Shown: positions 13,501 to 25,445 of the stretch, in pieces
Layout: each line of letters begins with the position of its first letter
How positions within the stretch are numbered: position 1 is the first letter of the stretch
Source: Pezizomycotina sp. ARF18
Taxonomy: Eukaryota > Ascomycota
DNA length: 64,000 nt
Direction of reading: 5' to 3'
Assembly: GCA_002224055.1 (NCBI GenBank)
Contig: AZLU01000201.1
Span: 1-64,000, forward strand
Translations under genes and position numbers: made by a program
Notes under the pieces: generated by a model
The model's input: the letters and a program-made list of their open reading frames with translations, nothing else
Databases searched by the model: none
What the model was told of the DNA's origin: nothing

Positions 13501-14044
13501 GAGAATCGACATTTCACCCTACACGTTTTCCATGAAGTAGTTAAGAAGGATCGCGACGAAATACCGACGCAAGCAGAAATTCGGCCAGAGGATATCACAA
13601 AAACTTCAGGCCGGATACGAACAGTACCAGAGGAGAGCGCATGAACAGACGCTCTTATCTCGAAGTTGGCTCAAAAGGTGTAGCAAGGCAAAACCCGGAA
13701 CCAAAGGAGATACTTCGTACGGAAAATATAAAGTGTTGAGGGTGAAGACAGCATCCAAACGTCACATGAAGTATAAAACCGCATACGATACGAAAAACGG
13801 CGACACTCATCTAGAAAACATGTATCAGCGTATAAAGGATCAACGCACTAATTCGGCGCGCAAAGAACGCTGTGATATCGTGGCAGACGCGATCATAGAG
13901 GGGACTTATGTGCAGCCATCGTCGAAGGGTCTTAAGGATAACTCATTGGTGTCATGGAACAAAAAAACTCGCAATGTCAAAAAGATCCTGAACGGTCTGC
14001 CGGTAGAATCCTATACGCGAGAAGAACTTTCAGAACGCATATGA
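10551..14044 (+). CDS. unrecognised multi-exon gene with acidic, exon-duplicated N-terminal half
   Basis: I do not recognise the product. Phase-consistent exons can be read: 10551-10614 (MTKKKLVEVEPM..., basic), 11567-11682, 11759-11845, about 11924-12005, 12077-about 12256, and 12314-12379 (ends TSKRKRKA, nuclear-signal-like). Exons 3-5 are very rich in Asp, Glu and Gly, and exons 3 and 4 share the ending motif S-S-x-G-D-x-Y-(N/D)-E-E-G-G. The right half (about 12440-14044) is carried in several frames with conserved-looking segments: a stretch around SGIYVGLAVATSH near 12770-12810, one around LLELIEAACIVFLRS near 13000, and a Lys/Arg-rich C-terminus ending SYTREELSERI at 14044. The GIYVG segment faintly recalls GIY-YIG nucleases, but this is a guess. 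The first intron (about 950 bp) is unusually long here and may hide exons. The right half could be a separate gene. Confidence 0.45.
11683..12076 (+). repeat. tandem duplication of an intron-exon unit (about 160 bp period)
   Basis: Three introns beginning at 11683, 11846 and 12006 are near copies: each opens GTGAGTA, continues CCTACACT, then (T/C)A(G/T)(C/T)TAAC(A/G), and ends in a T-rich acceptor. The two exons between them also align, both ending in an acidic Y-x-E-E-G-G module. Donor-to-donor distances are 163 and 160 bp. The unit therefore multiplied inside the gene. Exon 4 needs a one-base change at its acceptor to keep frame. Confidence 0.85.
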
Positions 14045-14278
14045 ACTGCAAGATGCTGGAGCCCTTGAAATGGTCAAGTGTAAGATACTCCTTCACCGGC
14101 GTTCTTTCCTCACTCGTGTAACACTTTGCTAATCTCGTTGTTTTTATTTAGTGGTGGTTATGAAGCGATCGAAGTAAGGAGCGCTAAGTTGCTCGCCGAT
14201 AACGATTCTACTGAAAATATACGGTTACATGGATTTTGTTCTATTTACGGGTACGGATAGGTTTAGAAGTGACATTTA

Positions 14279-14417
14279 GACAGAGGTCCTGAGGGACCAG
14301 TGTCTCCAAGGAAGTTGCATTATTTTCTTTGAGCTAGACAAAGGTCCTGAGGGACCATTGTCAAACAGAGTTGTATCTATTTTCTACACTTTAGACAGGT
14401 CCAGAGGGACCAGTGTC
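14279..14417. repeat. three regularly spaced hairpins (57-58 bp tandem units)
   Basis: The hairpin GGTCC-TGAG-GGACC occurs at 14279-14304 and 14337-14362, and as GGTCC-AGAG-GGACC at 14394-14417. Each is enclosed by an outer GACA...TGTC pair, and the second extends this to GACAA...TTGTC. Start-to-start distances are 58 and 57 nt, and spacer sequence is much less conserved than the stems. The array starts 235 nt after the stop of the upstream plus-strand gene, so it may lie in its 3' untranslated region. A transcript would form three 9-10 bp stems with tetraloops. Confidence 0.8.
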
Positions 14418-15004
14418 AAAATAATATATACAGTGATCCCTCGTGCCTTTTCAAAGTGTTCAGTTTAAGATAAGTGAATGATGCTTTACGAATGATTGCT
14501 TGCGTCTTCAACCGTTTCTCCGGGCTGTTGTTGATACTGAAAACTCAAAAAATCGTGATGAAGAGAAAATGAAATACATCCCTGACGTTCAAGCTCAGCG
14601 ACAAAGAAAAGAGAGAAGTACCCAATGTCGCGTCTCTTGTTCATTGCAATTGCGATGATTACCGTATAAACCAGTGACCTCAGCTGCCTTAAAAACACAC
14701 TCCCTATGAGGTTTACCGTATTTCATTGCTGCTACCCAGTCCATCCCATGGTAATGTTCCTGGTGGACCTTTGGTACATTCAGTGGTGCAGAGAGAGTAA
14801 CTAAGGGAAGAGAGCGAATAACCGGCGTATACATACGTACATATATATAAAAAGTGCAGTGAAGAATACGATTTGTGTCAGTCAAGACGGCAGATGAGTT
14901 TAGTCAAGTTTGATCCCTAGTAACGACAAAGGGCGGAGGTACTCTCATATAAGGATGTCTATTGCTAAAGCGGTTGAGGAACATGTAAGCAAACGCTCTC
15001 TGTT

Positions 15005-15853
15005 CTAGATCCCACGTTCGTTCATTGCTGCCACAAAATCAGACCATTCCTTATCGCCATCGTCGACGAATAAGAGCGCATCTTCCTCAAAAGCTTCGAG
15101 TACCTCACGTTGTTGAATTATACGTCGAAGATCTCGGGAATGATTCTTGCCCACAGCCGAATATTCCTCCACCAAGTTCGGGTATTGCTCAGCCAAGGTG
15201 GCCCTCGGTGCTCGAGAAGGTGTTTCGGGATTTGACGCCTCGGGTATAGGAGTAGTCGGAAGTGAAGCGTCCACCTCTGAAGCTGACGGCTTAAGCGAGG
15301 CGGTACTTGAAGGCGAATCGGGTGCTGGAGTCGACGCTTTTGGTGCAAGAATAGTCAGTTGAAGAGAGTGTTTTCGCGGTTGGCGCTGGTTACAGGCCAG
15401 AGATAGCGCTGCTATGCCACGAATCATATGCGGCGGCGGTCTGTTGCATGATATCTCCAACATTAAAAAAGAATGTTAGCGCGAACTTATACGATGATCC
15501 TCAGAGTGGAAGCTTACTTACGTTAGTGAGGGGTATGGATAATCTATTGATGGAAATCATTGGTATAAGTGATCCATGCGCGCATGCATGAGCGTAGTTG
15601 AACTGAGATCTTTCAAGGAGCTTACCAGCTTTTATTCGCTTCAAATCTCGAAGTCTTTTCTCCCGTTTGTTTGAGGATTTGTTTTTTTATGTAAGTAAAC
15701 AGCTGCAATACCGTCGATATCGCCGTAGCATGTAGGGAAAGGAATGTCTGTGGTTTCAAAGTAGGATTTTGCATTCGATGGTAAAAGTGGAGGAACCGGT
15801 TTACTTGACGATGCCCACCATCGCAATGCGTCGTGGGCAGCTTGTCGGGGCAC
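15005..15853 (-). CDS. hypothetical protein, two exons, Pro/Ser/Ala-rich middle
   Basis: Unrecognised, but better supported than the surrounding ORFs. The N-terminal exon (from MPRQAAHDALRWW at 15853) has conserved-looking composition. After a one-base frame change near 15670 it continues as a basic stretch (REKRLRDLKRIKAGKLLERS) and then NYAHACAHGSLIPMISINRL. A good GTAAGT donor near 15522 and an acceptor near 15455 join PLTN to ISCNRPPPHM in phase. The second exon contains a Pro/Ser/Thr linker and ends in an acidic segment, FEEDALLFVDDGDKEWSDF, with the stop at 15005. Estimated length is about 265 residues. No domain can be named; a mitochondrial or small fungal-specific protein is possible. 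Confidence 0.5.
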
Positions 15854-17455
15854 GGCATCGTCAGTATACAGTATCGCACAGACGAGATGTCACGAAGTAA
15901 ATACAAGAAGGACGTGAGGAGAAAAAAAAAAAAGGAAAGGAAAAGGAAGGAAAGGAAAGGAAAGGAACGAAAGTGAAACGAAGAAGATTTATATAATGTA
16001 AAAAAAATATATTATGGAAGAGATGAAACACTATTAGCAACATGCCAATTAGACCTTTTTTTATTCTTCAAGTAAAACAAGTGATAGCAATTGCAATACG
16101 TCCTTTTCGACTATAAAGTATCTTCTGGTCCATGATTGACACGAAATTCGTAGCCGATCGGAAGCATTTTCATCTCTTGCAGAAACTACTCCTACCCAGC
16201 TACAAAGTACTAGGTAGTTGGAAGGAAGTAGGTATTTAGTCAAAGTATATACGAGGACTAGTAATTAAGTGACTAATAGGTGCTTTTAGATCTATATCTA
16301 GAGTATTATTTTCATTTCGGGTCGTTAGCTAAAAGTTTAGGAAGAGAGGAGATGTCACGCCCTATTTGGGGAGTTTGTTTGGACGAAATCGAAATATTCG
16401 GGCGCTTGTTTTGGAGTATGTACACGTTCCGTGCCTTTTCGCACGCTCCCATCCGTTACACGTGTGAGAGCACTAAATAACTATACGTATACGTAGGCAA
16501 ATTGATAAGTAAGGTTCGAGAAGACCTTGGAAAAGACTTAGTACTATGTACAGGTACTCTGTGAATTACTAGTTGATGGATATCTAGCACTTAAAATCGA
16601 TACCTCGTATTCCAAGCTTTTAAATCCCGTGTGAAAAAACCCCCACCGCACTACTGAGTGTATAGGTAATCTGGTGAATCATTATTGATCAAGGTCAAAA
16701 TCTTCACCGCGTTTGGAGTACTTGGAAGTACCCCATAGACCTAATAAGGCTATCTATTGACGGGTTTCCTGTTTTTGCTTGGAGGTTTATGCCCTACACA
16801 GAACGATATACAAAAAGCTCGTCGAGATGGAGTGCTCTTGTTTCGGCGCAAATCATCGACCCGCCTTCAAGGGTAAAGTGGAAAATTTAGAAAAGGTAAA
16901 CTTTGAGCATGAGGAAAGTCGCGATTAATGGGCGAGCCCCTGTGGAGTGTGGATCAGTTGATGCATGATACATAAATAATATGTATCTCTGATCTCTCTG
17001 ACATAAATAGTATATAAAAAGACTATGTAAATAATCTAACTATATATCATCGCCGATGTGTACTGAGAGAGGGTGGCGCAGGAGTATTTAAAGTACCGTA
17101 GTAAGTCATGACAGAAGTAATAGTAAACGCACTATAATGTATAGAACAAAAAACATAAACTATAATGATGTATACTGACAAAGGAGTCTCGAGTGTACAT
17201 ATTTTGTAAAGTCCAATCATAATTCAGATATTCCGGGCTAGTGCCCTCGTTTAAGGATACCACCCAAAGGTATCTCCGTGGAGAATATCACATCAAAAAC
17301 ACCTAACGAGCTAATATAAAACAGAGCGTAAATACACTTTTTTTGAGTCTAAGCACAACTCCACCAAATATGATTTTCTTTTTTTTGGTCTCTGGTTTTG
17401 GATTATATGGTGTAAATGAAATCGGGCCTAGAGAATTCGAGGATTAGTAACAGCT
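15854..17455. other. intergenic, nothing recognised
   Basis: No coding potential was recognised. A GGAAA-rich purine microsatellite lies at about 15920-15967. The rest is AT-rich with short random ORFs. Confidence 0.6.
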
Positions 17456-19966
17456 CTACTCATATAACAGATTTGGATAGCTTTCAGAGTTGGGTTCTTC
17501 GACTTTACCTTCTGTCCCCACTTCGTGGATCTCAGTTTGAGTAAGGCCCTGGATATAGTGATCGCGCTTGCCGTTGCGCCTGGCGTGGTTCTCATGTCTG
17601 AGATAGAAATGCTTGATTATGGAACCGAAAAAAAAGGCCTAGAAGATGCTTCTGTTAGCCCTGGATTACAGCTCAAACATAGCCCTGAAGAAAAAAAAAG
17701 TTTTTTTCACCAGATACATACCAATAGTCAAATAGCACAGGATCACGATATGACCGGGCGTATACCACGGTGCATCGCGAGCTTGATAGACATTGCTAGA
17801 CATAATTCCATTAATATTGCCCCAGCCTATCACTAGACCGACGACGAATCCTCTCTGTAATGTGAGTTGTGGTTAGCTGTGTGTTCAATAGATATATATG
17901 TGTGTCTACCATATAACCCCCCCGGCAACAAGATAGCGAAAGAGTGTTTAGGGAGATATTTACCTTATAGACACCTTCCTAATGATTTCAGAAAGAGCAT
18001 ATGTTAGCTAATGGGCCAATGGCACAGTTGCAGATCATTGCAAAAGAAAAAAAAGAATTTTTTTTTCGTATTTTCTCCTCAACCTCCACCACAGCATCAA
18101 CACGACGATCGATCTGAACAACGGACGAAACGAATTGACTTGCCTGGCAATTTGCAACCCATGAGATCGTGTTGGAAATGCCTTTAGAATGAGTTAGTAA
18201 TGTGTTGATGATTATCAGAGATCGATATTTAACTTTGGCGGATAAAAAAAGGTGGTTTACTAGTTGACTTCAGTGAACAAGAAGGCTATTAACTTACAAG
18301 GGTAAATCCCAGCGGCCGCGAGGAATGTTGCAGCATAGCTGAGCTTTGCGTTCTAGAAGCGATGAGGAGACTAAAGCCTACGATCGCGAATAAGGACGTA
18401 AAGATGTTGAATAGCCCTCTCCTGCGCGTTTTATCAGCGCAATAGCCGACAACGATGGTAAGCAGACAGGCGACGGCGTAAGGCGGCACTGAAAGCAACT
18501 GAGCGCGCGTGGGACTTGGCTTGCTTGGGAGAGACTTGATAATTGTCGGAAGGAATAGACTGAAAGCATAGAGGGGTCCTAAAAAAAAAAAAAAAAAAAA
18601 CTAGGTCAGAATGTTTCTCACATGATATTTTGATATACATATAGAAAGAATGAACACAAGAGAGCGAGAGAACAGAATAACGGGAAACGAACATCGACGC
18701 CCATGTAAATAAGCATGCCCAGATAAGTCTTTGGGTCGGTGAGACCTTGAATGACATAGTTAAAGTTGAACTTCTCGTGGTAGGCACTGTGCTGCTGGTC
18801 TGACCTCAGCCTGAAAAGAACGCGCTGGCGTTCTTCTTCGCTTAGGAAGTGCGCCTCTGCTGGGAAGTTTACACTAAAAAAAACCCGGTTCTCGTTTAGA
18901 TATTGAACAGCTCCCATTTTTTTTTTTTTCTTTTGAATTCAAAACTCACCAAACGAAGTACGACAAGAGCCCAATGACGACGGTAGCTAGACCTTCGAGA
19001 ATGAAGATCCACGCCCAGCCGGGTTTGCCACCGATACCGTCCATCTGCGAGATCGCAGCGGCAAGAAGACCACCGAAGGAACCGGCAACAGCGGCTGCAG
19101 AGAAGAAAATAGCCGCGCGGACACCGAGCTCGGTTCTCTTATACCAGCAGCTGAGGTAATAGTTGACACCAGGGAAGAGACCGGCCTCGAAGAACCCGAG
19201 GAACCAACGGCGTGACAAGTCCTCCGTAGTTCGAAACAAGACCCATGCAGGTCACTGATTTACACACCGTTAGTACACAATTTCTTCGCTTGAAGTTTAA
19301 TTAATACATATAGAGACTTACTGCAAACGCCCCAGAAAAACATGGTAATGGCAAAGAAGATCCTCGGCTGGAATTTCTTCAAGAGGACGTTGCAAGCGGG
19401 TTCAAAGACGCTGTACGATACAAAGAAGACTGAAAGCGCAGCATTGTATTGGCCATTCGTGAGTTTCAAATCTGTGGGGGGGGAAAACAGTCAATATTCA
19501 TGTTCTTAGCGGTATATATTGGGCACTAAATGAGACTTAGACTTAACTAACCTTTCGCTAATCCCTCTATTTTCGCATTACCAATCTGAAGAAATATGTC
19601 AGTAAGATGTTTTAATTTGCGCCAGCAACAGTAGAAGTGCCACAGGACAAGAAGTGAAAGGAGAACTTTGGCTCACATTCGTTCGGTCCAAGAACGAGGC
19701 TAGGTAAAGCAAACAGAGCCATGGAATTAATCTCATATCAAGTTTGCGCATAAGTGCTTTTTCCTGTAGTAGTAATTAATGAAGTTAGTGATGAACCGTT
19801 AACATGCGCTAAAATCGGCAGTTTCGTATATATTTACATACCAAAGCTGCGCGCTCTTCGTCGCTTTTTCCCTCATCAGGGTCTACTAAGTCGTGTAGCG
19901 ATAGTGTTTCCGGAGAAGTGACTTCGCGTTGTCATGTTCTCGTTTCTCCAAGTCTGCTGATGTCAT
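17456..19966 (-). CDS. MFS transporter, allantoate/nicotinate permease type (Dal5/Tna1, ACS family)
   Basis: Plasma-membrane proton-coupled anion transporter of the major facilitator superfamily, anion:cation symporter branch. The start MTSADLEKREHDN (19966) leads into an acidic cytosolic N-terminus (DPDEGKSDEERAAL), then TM1 with LIPWLCLLYLASFLDRTNV, the family's signature DR(S/T)N. Further segments follow in order: LTNGQYNAALSVFFVSYSVF, a large exon at 18946-19239 (RRWFLGFFEAGLFPGVNYYL to the mid-protein), the central loop FPAEAHFLSEEERQRVLFRL, YLGMLIYMGVDGPLYAFSLF, and a helix near 18430-18490 (PPYAVACLLTIVVGYCADKT). The charged C-terminus ends EEPNSESYPNLLYE (stop 17456-17458). Several introns of 50-150 bp split it, and at least one frame jump lies near 19920. 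Substrates in this family include allantoate, nicotinate, pantothenate and dipeptides; the sequence does not decide among them. Confidence 0.9.
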
Positions 19967-22900
19967 TTTTGCGGCTGCGTGTGGTTAACCACAACAAAAA
20001 AATTTGTATAGAAAATAGATCGCGATTTTATTTATCGGCGACTCGACCGCAACAGAAGGATACTTATTCAGGAGAGAACCTTGTAATATATATGCGAGTA
20101 TAGCAAGTGTATAATGGGATGAGTAATTTTCGTTCGCCCCTTTGCTGACGGATTTTGCATGGAACAAGGAAGATATAGAACGATTGGAAGGGTCTGGGAG
20201 GTATAAGGAACGGAGACTGGGGCCCGTATTTAAAGTAAACCGGTTGAAAGACATCCAAGAGAGAAAAAGAATAAATGGATCGTCAATACATCCTTCTTTC
20301 TTTGTACGATACGGAGCACAACGCTACATTACACGCATACAGTTTTCGGTCAACCAGGCAAATGATCCGGCAAAGCTCGCTATAATACCCTGTATACACT
20401 AAGGTTGTATCACCGCTTAGAATTTACCAATTACACGAACACTCAACCCGAAAAAACAAAAGCAAAGAATCCATGAAATCGAAAAAAAAAAAGAGAAAAG
20501 AAAAGAAAAAGAAACGAGGGAAGAAAAGTACTCCGATGGCAATTGTTGGATGGAGTTCGATCCGGCATCACTATGGCTAATTGACCGGTCAACGGATTTG
20601 AAATCTCTTTGTATTCCCAGTTTCTTTCCCCACGCCGACCGTCCGGTTTTATTCCCCAGTTTTCCTTTCTTTCAAAAAGAGAGAGGCTTATTTTTTATTT
20701 CTTCTCTTTTTTATTTTTTAAACGCCCAGAATCTAAGCTTATAATTGGCGCAGAACCAATTTGCAGGTTTTTCCGATATTTACATTGATCTGATAAACCT
20801 AGACTACTACTGACTTAGGTACTAACTGGGCATGGCCATGTGCTTCGATTGGAGGGATAGTGGGGTTTAAGCGTGTCAGTTCACGAATGGATCCACACGG
20901 TCTGTTTTTCCAAGGTACAGTACATGGTACTCTCGCATATTGTTTCATGCTTTCATGCTGTATCTTGTTGGTAGGCAGCTACCTTTAAACCCTCCAAGCC
21001 TAAGGAATAGCTTATTCGGTTCCCGGCAGACATTCACGGAAATGCTTAGAAGATATTTCCTTGCAGTTCTTCCTTACAGGATCCGGATGAATGGAACTTC
21101 ACGAACTAAACATGGGATGGTACCCAAAAACAAACTCTATCACATTGAAAATATTTTATGATTTAAGTAGATTTTTCGCGGGGTTTAAGTATGAATTAAT
21201 AATGCTCCTCGGTTTGCTCTATAAAGATACCGAAAAGATGCATCGGAGGGATATACGTGCTTACTTAGTATCTAATTACCTCAAGAGTCGGCAGTCCCTA
21301 GGCACAAATGTTTCCAGAAAAAAAAAAAAAAAAAAAAAAAAACACCTGCAAAGACCAAGTGTCTGCTCTTAGAAGCGAAACAGCCTCTGCATTCATAGGG
21401 TATATCGGTATATGACCTTGGACTTTAGGTTATTGTTCGGAGACCCGAATGAAGACCCTGGGGATGGATTTGTCTTGGATATCTGAACCTTATGAATATA
21501 GGCTCTCATCTTGAGTACTCATATTTCTCACCCTTCTATTTTCTTAAAAAAAAGTCAAGATTGATCTTCTCGCCTCGTGATAACTAACATGAAGTGTCGA
21601 AATAATCATCTCATACCATAAAGATCCCAGTCCAGTGGCTAGGACTATGTGTGTTGTTCCTGAAGATCTTAACGAGCCTGCTAAGGATATGCTAAGGAAA
21701 TGAAGGCTTCCGTGGCTTGCAGAATCGAAAAATAAGTCGGACCACCGAAAAGCTGTCACGATCTCACCGGTCGGGCCAGATTCTGGTGTTTTGGAAAGGG
21801 AAATTTATATTCTATATTTTAGAAAAAAAATGGACACCGGTAATTATACCGGGCACGGCGGCGAGAATTTCCCCTGGAACCATTCCCCCACCTTTTGCAT
21901 GCATACCCCGTCTCACGCCTCGTGGCGCGCAAATATCCTAGCCGAAAGACTGTTGCTTCTCTACGGTATGATGCTCTATCGCTCCATCCAGGGCTCTTAA
22001 CGTTTTTTCTAGGCGTTGAGGTTCAAAAGATTTTCTTTTGCTGTTTTTCGAGTATCGGGCGCCCCTCTCACCTCGGTAAGTGCTCAAAATGGCCACCACG
22101 CTAAAAACCCTGGCTCCATCGCACATATGATTCGTCAATAGTAGTAGAAGAGTGAGACAAGCGAAAAGCTGACGCCTGCTTATTAGCAATATCTTTTGGC
22201 ATGTTTCTGCAGTCGAAAGAGTCTTCTTTGCCTCCTTTGGTTTTGACCTTGGCGATAATTTCGGCAGTTGGGCTTGCCGAAGTGTTGCCAACCCCGCATC
22301 TTGGCCAGGAGATTTTGGAGCGACGCCTTCCAATAGCTATCAATAATCAGAGTATTCGTGCTTCTTTTGACGCGAGGTCTATTTCCCTAACGGCGCGATA
22401 AACTCGCTATATATCGTGACCCATTTTGATCTTAAAAAAAAAAAAAATCCATCCCATCTTTGCGGATATGTAGCTGCAGGGACCCTTTCGACCGTCGCCT
22501 CTAAGGAACAGTTCTTTGGATTTAAAAGGCTTCTAGAAAATCCTTAATTTCGAGGGAAAGGAGCATTTAGCCTCATGGCTTCATCTCGCCGGCGGTACCG
22601 GCAATGTGCCGGCAGTATACTCTCCTACATGTCCTAATCAGGTATGCCTTTCTCCCGAATTAAACTAGATACGAGAAGCGCGATACCCATGCGTTTTCTT
22701 TTCGGGATCAAGGATCTTGAAGTTGTCTCTTTTGAGAGATTATTTGCCATATTTGCATTGCCTTGCACATACAGGATGCAGATGATCTCCCGCGATCACC
22801 ACCACCCATGGTGTTAAGAGACAATATGTCTGGGAATATTTACTATATACACCCCAAGGACACGCAGACATAGGCTTTGGGGGCTGGACGAACCAGGTCC

Positions 22901-23946
22901 GGGGAGCGATCTTTGCCTTGCATGCACGAACAAGCCAAAGTCGAAGCTACTTATACATGGAACGCCTGCAACAACCTGGCGGGACTGATGACTTTCCGGG
23001 CCTGCGACATCTTGCATGGGTACCCCCATTATTTTTTGATACAATATAGAAGGAATAAGGAAATTTTAACCAGAGGAAGTCTTTAGAGGAACTTATTGAC
23101 TAAATGGTCTTTTCTTCGTTATTTCATCGTTAGGTCGCTACTTATACATATGCGGAATCCCGGTGTCGAACAGATTAGCGAGTTCTCTCGAACTTTTATA
23201 GGTTTTTTTTTTGTAAGGAAAACTTAGTGGAAGATGGACAAAGGTAGGATGGCTTTTCGCTACGTAATCTAGCTCTAAGATTCTATACGATCATTAGGAC
23301 GTAGGATTGACGCATTTCTTAGAGCCTTCTTGATCGAGTAAGCTTTTCTTGCGGTAGTTCGTTGACAGCAACTAGGAATCATTCTGTTTCCTTTGTCAAG
23401 TAGCTTTTCTGCACGACCTTGACTCCACTTCTAGCTCAAATGAAGGAGAGTACTTCAATAGATAGTTCCCATACAAGCAGACCACTACTGATCTTTTCTT
23501 TCGGTCATCTGCTATTATTATACACAGTGTAAGTTATGTAAAAATTTAACGACTCCTTGCTACAAGTTTTTATAACCCTACTTTGTCATACTTACACTAA
23601 TTTATGAGATCTTCTCTGTTACTTTTGTTGAGGAAACTATCTTCGGGTCTAGAATTCTCAATTATAATGAAAAGAATTAAATGCAGGTCTGGTACTCGCG
23701 GAGATTATAGGAGTACTGGCCTTCGTTCGTCTTCCCTCTCGTAAGGTGATGAACGAACCCTTTCAACCTGTCAACAAACTTCGAGATAATCGGCGTTCAA
23801 GGTCAACGGTCTCTAATACCCAGGAACAGATAACATCCTTTGCCTAGTCTCGATACCCTTTGCAATTTAGGCGGATCTTAAAAGTAGCATAATCGGTCTT
23901 CAAAAGAATATCATATGACATGGATTGTCGAATATTACATTTCCGA
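19967..23946. other. gene-poor region
   Basis: About 4 kb between the MFS gene and the PARG-like gene. Short overlapping ORFs at 21.9-22.4 kb and 22.87-23.09 kb show no family signature. A 25-nt poly-A run is at 21318-21342. I see no gene that can be supported. Confidence 0.55.
21318..21342. repeat. poly-A run (25 nt)
   Basis: Uninterrupted A homopolymer with no recognisable element around it. Confidence 0.9.
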
Positions 23947-25445
23947 CTACGACGCTATATTATGTATTAACAACCTAGTTTCCTTGTGCTTGTGATGTTG
24001 GAATTTCACACGCCACCGCCTCCAAGCTCGTCCTACACTCAACTCATCCTGATATTCCTGAAAATTCCTTCTCCAATCCGCATCAAAGCTTTCCAGTAAT
24101 CCTTTTTTCACCAAAAACACCATCTCAGATAGACCCGTGATGCCAGCAGCGGCCGACGCTGCAACCCAAAGCGTGAATAAATTGGTCAGTAGATTACCAC
24201 CGAAAGCTCCTGCCCCCCACGGAACCGTAACGAGGTTTGTGTAATTTATTGCACCGGTTAAAGCCCCGAGAAAGCCAGAGTAAGCTTTCTTGACATCCCT
24301 TTGCACGAAGTTATCCTCAGAATGCTCGCTATCATCGTTATCTAAATCCCGCTGACTCGCATCCATAAATATGAATTCATTGAAAAGACCCACACTTGTA
24401 TGCGCGCTTTCCAGAACCGCTGTCCTTCCATGACCCTTGAATCCTCCGCAGGCTGAAGGTAATGCGCTGAAGATTTGACGATCAAACTAGCTGTTGGGCC
24501 CAATGGCGGACTGAGCACAGACACCGGTAGTAGCTCCGGATATGAAGCTATAATGCGTTCTTCTTGAGTCGCGGAAGGACCGTGTCCCACGAGCGGGTGG
24601 CAAGAAATAAGAAGACTATTGCTGCTTTCATTTTCCTTTTGTAAAGAAGAATGCGGCAAATCATCCTCGATTTCCAATTCACATACTTGCAGTGGTACCA
24701 ATCGATATTGTAATACGTCAAAATCCGGCAGACGAGTGGGTTCATATAGATAGAACTCGATATACTCTGAAAGATACTTCGGATTGTCCTTCTCTTTGCA
24801 AAGTCTACATATATAGCTAAAGCTTAGCTGTATATATGCTTTTTTAATTGATTCTTGCCCTCCGGTGTCGGAATACCACTGCCATAAGTTGACACTACCC
24901 CAATCGTTCCACGATGGGCATGATAAAGTCCCAAGCACCTGATGCGCGAGAACTACGCCTAGCGACTTCCGTCTGAAGAGCTTTGGCTTGTTTGGACATA
25001 ATACCTCAATCGAACCCGTTCGGAAAGAGAGAGGGAGCTGCAGCGCAAGTTCAAATATGCCCGATACGGCCTCATCGAACGAAAACGAGAATTGCGAATC
25101 TTTCTGTTCCTCAACATCCTTTAAAAACCTTAAAAGGCAAGAAAAGTCTTTTGAGGCATCTGAATGAATCGTATACGCAATCGTATCCAGAATATCAACA
25201 AAACCTGCCGGGTTTTGCGGCCGCCGGTCTGGACTCTTCAGCAGGTCTGATAGGACAGACCATACTGATACCTCCTCCTCAGAGCTTTCGCTCAACCCAA
25301 GTGGTCGCTTGTGACCTGAGAGGGGTGGTTTGGGAGGTAGAATACCGCCGTCATGTACTATATTTATATACTCGAATAGACTAATATTGTTCAGCTGCAG
25401 TATTCCTGTCAGAGGAAGTTCGCAGGGCAGTGTATTTTGTGCCAT
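23947..25445 (-). CDS. poly(ADP-ribose) glycohydrolase-like protein (PARG family)
   Basis: Predicted to hydrolyse ADP-ribose polymers. The protein starts MAQNTLPCELP at 25445. The helical N-terminal half is followed by the PARG macrodomain: a counterpart of the signature loop reads VGHGPSATQEERI (about 24560-24600), keeping the QEE that contains the catalytic glutamate but with G-H-G where animal PARG has G-G-G. Downstream come FKGHGRTAVLE, LFNEFIFMDAS (the conserved D-A) and the late motif VPWGAGAFGGNLLTNL near 24190-24240, equivalent to NWGCGAFGG of PARG. One frame change lies near 24475, between KSSA and LPSACGGF; the domain reads on normally afterwards, so an assembly indel is more likely than a pseudogene. 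About 490 residues, apparently intronless. It shares a 173-bp upstream region with the divergent UBA4 gene. Confidence 0.8.

Noticed and set aside
21938-22401. 131-aa minus-strand and overlapping ORFs near 22.1-22.3 kb
   Set aside because: Both strands give similar-length ORFs with ordinary composition and no recognisable domain; could not be supported as a gene.
23947-24520. PARG-like gene as a pseudogene because of its frame change near 24475
   Set aside because: The conserved domain continues intact on both sides and essential neighbours show the same kind of indel, so sequencing error is more likely.
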